Positions 26,886-28,027 of a stretch of 28,027 nt of DNA are shown here, piece after piece. Both the position numbers and the translations under genes were made by a program. This DNA comes from Vairimorpha ceranae. Taxonomy: Eukaryota; Microsporidia; Nosematidae. The stretch's first letter is position 1, and every line of letters begins with the position of its first letter. Location: the NCBI RefSeq assembly GCF_000988165.1, contig NW_020169349.1, forward strand, positions 1 through 28,027. Direction: 5' to 3'. A model generated the notes under the pieces. That model did not search any database. It had not been told where the DNA came from and saw nothing but the letters and a program-made list of their open reading frames with translations.

Positions 26886-28027
26886 GCCTCACAAGAAAAA
26901 AATATTTTTAAAACTTAATTTTAAATGTAAAATATCAAAATTTGTTTGTGTAACTAAATAAAAAATAGAAAATATACACAAAATTTAAACGAAAAAGATG
27001 ATTAAGATACTAAATTATAAACCAAGGTAAATATGAATTTTATAGGTTTTGATTAAAAAAGCAGAATTTCTTTTAAAAAACAACACTTTATATTGTAGAG
27101 TTTTGATAAAAGTTGTAAAATCTAAATCAGTAAGAAAAGGTAACAAAAATCAAAATCATTTCTATAAAGTTTATTAAATGTAAAATATTTTAAAAATTAC
27201 AAATAAGATAACTAAGTTTAAAAAGGATAATTAAAAAATATCATTCATTGCTTGAAAACAATAATAATATTTTTTGAAATGTCCATGTCACTTTTTGAAA
27301 TATTTACCTCCACCACTATTGTAATAAAAATTCGTTAAAAGAATTCTTAAATATCTGTAGGCCTTTGTTGTATTTTCTTAAAAACCTTGACTGAACATAA
27401 GCATAAATTCAGAATGCTTTATTTATCTGCGCAATAACGTACATTTGACCACATAAATCTTCAAAAAAATATGAATGGAAATTCAGATGTAAATTTAATT
27501 ATTCTTATTAACATCTGATTATCAAATTTAAACCTTGTTTTTTAAAAACTTTAAAGTTTCTCTTAATAATTTAAAAGTTTATTATGATACGAATTATTTT
27601 GTTTTTACTAAATGATTTGAAATTAAAAAATTTTTGTGCTTTTAGCAAATACTTTTCTTGCGAAATAATTCAATATTTAAAAATATCGTCAATTTTAAAA
27701 AATTCAAACACCGATATTATGAGAAAATGCATCAGGATCTAAAAGATAAGAATTAATTAATTAAATTGTTTATATGAACCCATAATAATAGAGTATTTTA
27801 ATTTTTTTAATGGGATTAATTTGAATTAAATAAAAGAATTCAAATGTATAAGTAAAAAAGACATCTATAGAACAAAAGTCAATTCGTGATAATCATTGCA
27901 ATAGTACTTATCTTAAGTCTTTTTTCCTCAATATGCCACTATTTTTTTAATCATCTTAATCAAAGTGTCAAAATTATTCCGGTTTTTGAATTCAAATTAT
28001 CAGCAAAGGTATACAATCTGACAGATA
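26886..28027. other. Gene-free right end with the second repeat copy
   Basis: No coding region is convincing on either strand. It contains the inverted partner of the left-end repeat at 27376-27618, with weaker possible similarity toward 27820. The NOT1 promoter should lie near 26886-27000, but no C-run was seen. Confidence 0.6.
27376..27618 (-). repeat. Diverged inverted repeat, right copy
   Basis: The reverse complement of this segment aligns with 240-484. It shares ACATCTGAATTTCCAT exactly and the flanking blocks at matching distances; the main length difference is six bases between GTCAAAT and AAATAAAG. Identity is high in blocks and low between them, so the copies are old. Confidence 0.6.

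Overview
The window looks like a piece of a microsporidian nuclear genome. The genes are eukaryotic and intron-free, the proteins are compact versions of conserved families, the DNA is very A+T rich, and 10 of 15 gene starts have a run of three or four C within about 16 bases upstream of the ATG (on the coding strand), the signal described for microsporidian genes. A Nosema/Vairimorpha-like lineage would fit the composition, but the species cannot be fixed from the sequence alone. No rRNA, tRNA or CRISPR array was recognised.

Layout. 1-595: gene-free. 596-2034 (-): kinesin-13 with a probable -1 frameshift near its 3' end. 2178-3964 (+): PES1/Nop7, then a small coiled-coil/winged-helix-like protein. 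3965-5225: gene-free. 5226-5615 (+): unknown 129-residue protein. 5616-6259: gap holding a possible decayed coding relic. 6260-7573 (+): Utp15. 7827-9257 (+): Cdc27/Apc3. 9342-10332 (-): GNA1 and an ORMDL protein. 10333-11173: gap. 11174-12289 (-): an Rrp6-like protein that seems to have lost its nuclease active site. 12290-13379: gap. 13380-15889 (-): membrane-anchored RING protein and the GTPase EFL1/Ria1. 15890-16829: gap. 16830-18005 (+): coiled-coil protein, ending 3 bases from the end of the convergent isoleucyl-tRNA synthetase (18009-21149, -). 21150-22107: gap with a possible relic of a Trf4-type poly(A) polymerase. 22108-26885 (-): PDCD5 and NOT1. 26886-28027: gene-free, with a diverged inverted copy of the sequence at the left end.

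Functions. Four genes belong to ribosome biogenesis (PES1, Utp15, EFL1, Rrp6-like). Others serve translation (IleRS), mRNA decay (NOT1), cell division (kinesin-13, Apc3), chitin precursor synthesis (GNA1), sphingolipid control (ORMDL) and probably membrane-associated ubiquitination (RING). They do not form one pathway; neighbours are a mixed set, as is usual in microsporidia.

Most notable: the apparently inactive Rrp6-like protein, the possible Trf4 relic 9 kb away (Trf4 and Rrp6 act together in nuclear RNA surveillance), the kinesin frameshift at a run of seven A, and the inverted repeat shared by the two ends.
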